The notes beneath the pieces are model-generated. The model was not told the origin of the DNA. It saw only the letters and a list, made by a program, of their open reading frames with translations, and did not search any database. A DNA stretch of 7,860 nucleotides from assembly GCA_903854805.1 (NCBI GenBank), contig CAINXK010000184.1:1-7860 (forward strand), given 5' to 3'. Below, in pieces: positions 6,140 through 7,860 of this stretch (positions are counted from its first letter, which is position 1; each line of letters starts with the position of its first letter). The stretch comes from an uncultured Anaerolineae bacterium (GTDB lineage: Bacteria > Chloroflexota > Anaerolineae > Anaerolineales > Villigracilaceae). A program made the position numbers and the translations under genes.

Positions 6140-6188
6140 GTGAATAAAAAGAGGGCGGCCCATGATCGGCCGCCCTCTTCTTATTCAC
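6140..6188 (-). terminator. intrinsic terminator of the beta-helix gene
   Basis: A perfect 10-bp GC stem (6151-6160 with 6168-6177, 7-base loop) is extended by an outer AT stem, GTGAATAA (6140-6147) with TTATTCAC (6181-6188). Read on the minus strand, the GGCCGCCCTC arm is followed by TTTTTATTCAC, a textbook U-tract. It starts 15 bases after the TAG stop at 6203-6205, so it clearly ends that gene. The TTCTTATT on the + side is weaker but could stop + strand transcripts too. Confidence 0.85.
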
Positions 6189-6202
6189 TTATTTGTGTAA
6201 GC

Positions 6203-7860
6203 CTAGTTTTTGACCAACACATAGAAACCCATCAGATTCGACCAGGCCTGGATATTGCCTTCGAGCGAAACAGTGGTATCCATCTTGACCCACTTGTGCC
6301 CGTCCCAGTATAGGATCGAGTAGTCGCCTGGGTTTGAGCCGGCCGGCAGTTTGAAGGAAACCAACACCTGGCCGATCGTGTGGTCCTGGCTGTCTTCGAT
6401 CGTGAAGTGCAAGGCTGAGATAAAGCTGCCTTCAGGTTGCGCGGGCAGGCTGGTAGCGGCCAGGTTGAAAGCCGTGGCATACTTGCCGCCGTGGCGGGAA
6501 GTGCAGGGGATCTCGACATAGTCACCAGGGATCAGGTCAAGACGCAGACCATTGTAGGTTTCGCAGGAGAAATCACCCTCATGAGTCGGGTGGCTGTTCT
6601 GATCTTCGATGACTTTATGATCACCATGAACAACTACTACCTCGCAGTCTCCCAGGCTGGATTCGGGATTGAGCCAATTTTGGTCCAGCAGATCTCCAAG
6701 ATTGCCGCTGGTCACAACGGAACCGCCCAGAGTGATGGTGCCGCCGAAGTTATCGATGTTGAGACCAAATCCGGTATTATTACTATAAGAACCCGAGCAG
6801 ATCACAATGTTAGCCTCAGCGTTGCTGCCGGTAGTGTCATAACCATCCAGATCCTGAGGCCCAAGGAACTGCAGGCCATCGCTCTCGGAATAGTCATTGC
6901 CATTGCCATTCGCAGTGACGTTGGTCAGCCAGAAGGTCGGCAGAACGCCATCCGAAGATAGACCCCAGTGGCCGCCCAGGAGGAGGCCGCCGCTGTCATT
7001 GGCGTTGAAGGTCGAACTTTTGATCTCAACCGGTGAATCGCTGCCGGCGTCAGTGTTGATCATAAACTCTCCACCCCAATCCTGATTGTTATTAGCGGTG
7101 ACGCCATCCAGAGTAATGCCACAGCCGCTGCCAGAAATGCACTCGCCTTCGTAGCCAGTTTCTGCGTAGATGCCGTCTGCATCGAGGTTCCCATTGAAGA
7201 CGGAGTTGGAGATGGTGATATTGCCGTAATAGGCGTAAAGCTCGGCGCCATCGCCATCATTATCGTTTCCTTCGATGTTGGTGAGGGTGATGTTACAGGT
7301 GCCATTATCACAGTTATCGCTGCCGGTTTCAGCGTAGATGCCACCTAAATCGTTTCCGTTAAAGGTCCCGCCGTTTATTGTCACATCGCCGCCGTTGTCA
7401 GTATATAAATGGATGCCATGACCGTCGGTGCTATCGTTTGCCTGAACATTGGTAATGGTGATGTTACAGGTGCCATTATCACAGTTATCGTTGCCGGTTT
7501 CAGCGTAGATATTGTCTTCACTATTCCCGTTAAAGAAGGAGTTGCTGACAGTTACATTGCCGCCTTCGACGGTATAAAGCTCGGCGCCAGAATATGAATT
7601 ATCGTTTCCTTCGATGTTGGTGAGGCTGATATCGCCAATACCCGTTTCGATTTGGAGACCACTATCATAGTTTTCATCGAAGGTCCCGCCGGTGAGGGTG
7701 AGATTGCCAGCATCGATAGTGAGATCCACACCATCGCTGTCGTTTTGATCGAAGGTCCCGCCGGTGAGGGTGACATCGCCAGCACCAATATAGATATACA
7801 GACCATCGCTGTTTTCATTGAAGGTCCCGCCGCTGATGGTGACATTGCCATTATCCATCG
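6203..7860 (-). CDS. secreted parallel beta-helix repeat protein, C-terminal part (runs off the right edge)
   Basis: At least 551 residues; the true start lies beyond the window, and the Met codon at 7858-7856 is almost certainly internal because the repeats are already running there. Residues 1 to about 400 are irregular rungs of the kind G-(D/N)-(V/I/L)-T-(I/L)-(T/S)-(G/N)-(G/S)-x-F-(N/D)-x-N, typical of right-handed parallel beta-helix (pectate-lyase-like) surface proteins. They are rich in Asp, Asn, Gly and Thr and poor in Lys. Cys pairs sit in loops: C126/C131, C183/C188 and C240/C246. Residues about 430-551 form a different C-terminal module with C432/C452 and SILYWDGHKWVKM, ending FYVLVKN; no membrane anchor or LPxTG is seen. 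A surface or secreted role (adhesion, or binding/cleaving polysaccharide) is inferred from the fold; no catalytic residues are recognised. A strong terminator follows the stop. Confidence 0.88.
   Translation of the reverse strand, partial: MDNGNVTISGGTFNENSDGLYIYIGAGDVTLTGGTFDQNDSDGVDLTIDAGNLTLTGGTFDENYDSGLQIETGIGDISLTNIEGNDNSYSGAELYTVEGGNVTVSNSFFNGNSEDNIYAETGNDNCDNGTCNITITNVQANDSTDGHGIHLYTDNGGDVTINGGTFNGNDLGGIYAETGSDNCDNGTCNITLTNIEGNDNDGDGAELYAYYGNITISNSVFNGNLDADGIYAETGYEGECISGSGCGITLDGVTANNNQDWGGEFMINTDAGSDSPVEIKSSTFNANDSGGLLLGGHWGLSSDGVLPTFWLTNVTANGNGNDYSESDGLQFLGPQDLDGYDTTGSNAEANIVICSGSYSNNTGFGLNIDNFGGTITLGGSVVTSGNLGDLLDQNWLNPESSLGDCEVVVVHGDHKVIEDQNSHPTHEGDFSCETYNGLRLDLIPGDYVEIPCTSRHGGKYATAFNLAATSLPAQPEGSFISALHFTIEDSQDHTIGQVLVSFKLPAGSNPGDYSILYWDGHKWVKMDTTVSLEGNIQAWSNLMGFYVLVKN
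7286..7339 (-). repeat. 54-base internal repeat of the beta-helix gene, unit 1
   Basis: Matches 7457-7510 at 53 of 54 positions (the only difference is C7320 versus T7491). The offset is 171 bases, or 57 codons, so it is in frame. It encodes the IYAETG...DNCDNGTCNIT rung with its Cys pair. Confidence 0.9.
7457..7510 (-). repeat. 54-base internal repeat of the beta-helix gene, unit 2
   Basis: The second, nearly identical copy of the Cys-pair rung, 171 bases from the first. A second family of identity, 28 identical bases at 7259-7286 and 7598-7625 (offset 339 bases, 113 codons), encodes the TNIEGNDN turn. Both point to recent in-frame duplication or gene conversion. Confidence 0.9.

Noticed and set aside
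6017..6313. A 98-codon + strand frame spanning the terminator at 6140-6188
   Set aside because: It reads straight through a strong hairpin and into the antisense of the beta-helix gene's end. No motif is seen and no ribosome binding site is convincing.
6437..6961. A 174-codon + strand frame
   Set aside because: Antisense to the beta-helix gene, with low-complexity Ile/Ala/Val composition arising from the complementary repeat codons.
7286..7510. The evenly placed near-identical 54-base units as a CRISPR-like array
   Set aside because: Only two copies, 171 bases apart and in frame within a coding repeat. The spacing reflects beta-helix rungs, not spacers.

Overview
The window carries four protein genes separated by unusually structured intergenic DNA. 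The mix suggests a Gram-negative-like environmental bacterium, most plausibly a member of the Chloroflexota (Anaerolineae-like). The pointers are a Ser-rich FmdB-type zinc-ribbon protein, a many-membrane-span NarX-type kinase, a small SH3-like lipoprotein and a parallel beta-helix surface protein ending in an 'ILYWDG..W' module. This placement is inference from protein style; no marker gene is present.

Layout. Positions 1-330 hold no gene I can support. A clear sigma70-type promoter (337-365) and ribosome binding site drive the FmdB-like gene (391-792, +). A 20-bp perfect palindrome that can terminate in both directions follows at 863-913. After it come a copy of a dispersed intergenic repeat (959-998) and a second hairpin (1030-1066), which probably ends the next gene arriving from the other strand. 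That gene (1143-4313, -) encodes a very large single-chain signalling protein. In order it has about eight membrane spans, an extracytoplasmic NIDO-like beta domain, a further span, HAMP, a NarX/HisKA_3-type kinase core, a receiver and a LuxR/NarL DNA-binding domain. It is therefore a complete two-component system in one polypeptide.

Positions 4344-5096 are about 750 bases of non-coding DNA with three strong palindromes and two further copies of the repeat. One copy differs from the other by a 39-base palindrome sitting exactly at one junction, and an 18-base inverted copy of the repeat's edge lies upstream. This has the look of a small non-autonomous mobile or palindromic element. Next is a lipoprotein gene (5097-5888, -) with a C-terminal SH3-like domain. 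A classic intrinsic terminator (about 6140-6188, acting on the - strand) ends the last gene (6203 to beyond the right edge, -). That gene is the C-terminal part of a secreted beta-helix repeat protein with internal near-identical DNA repeats and Cys pairs.

The genes do not look like one operon. The kinase, lipoprotein and beta-helix genes share a strand but are separated by 300-750 bases with hairpins or terminators, and each seems to be its own unit. The most notable items are the fused sensor kinase/transcription factor and the palindrome-rich repeat family on both sides of it.
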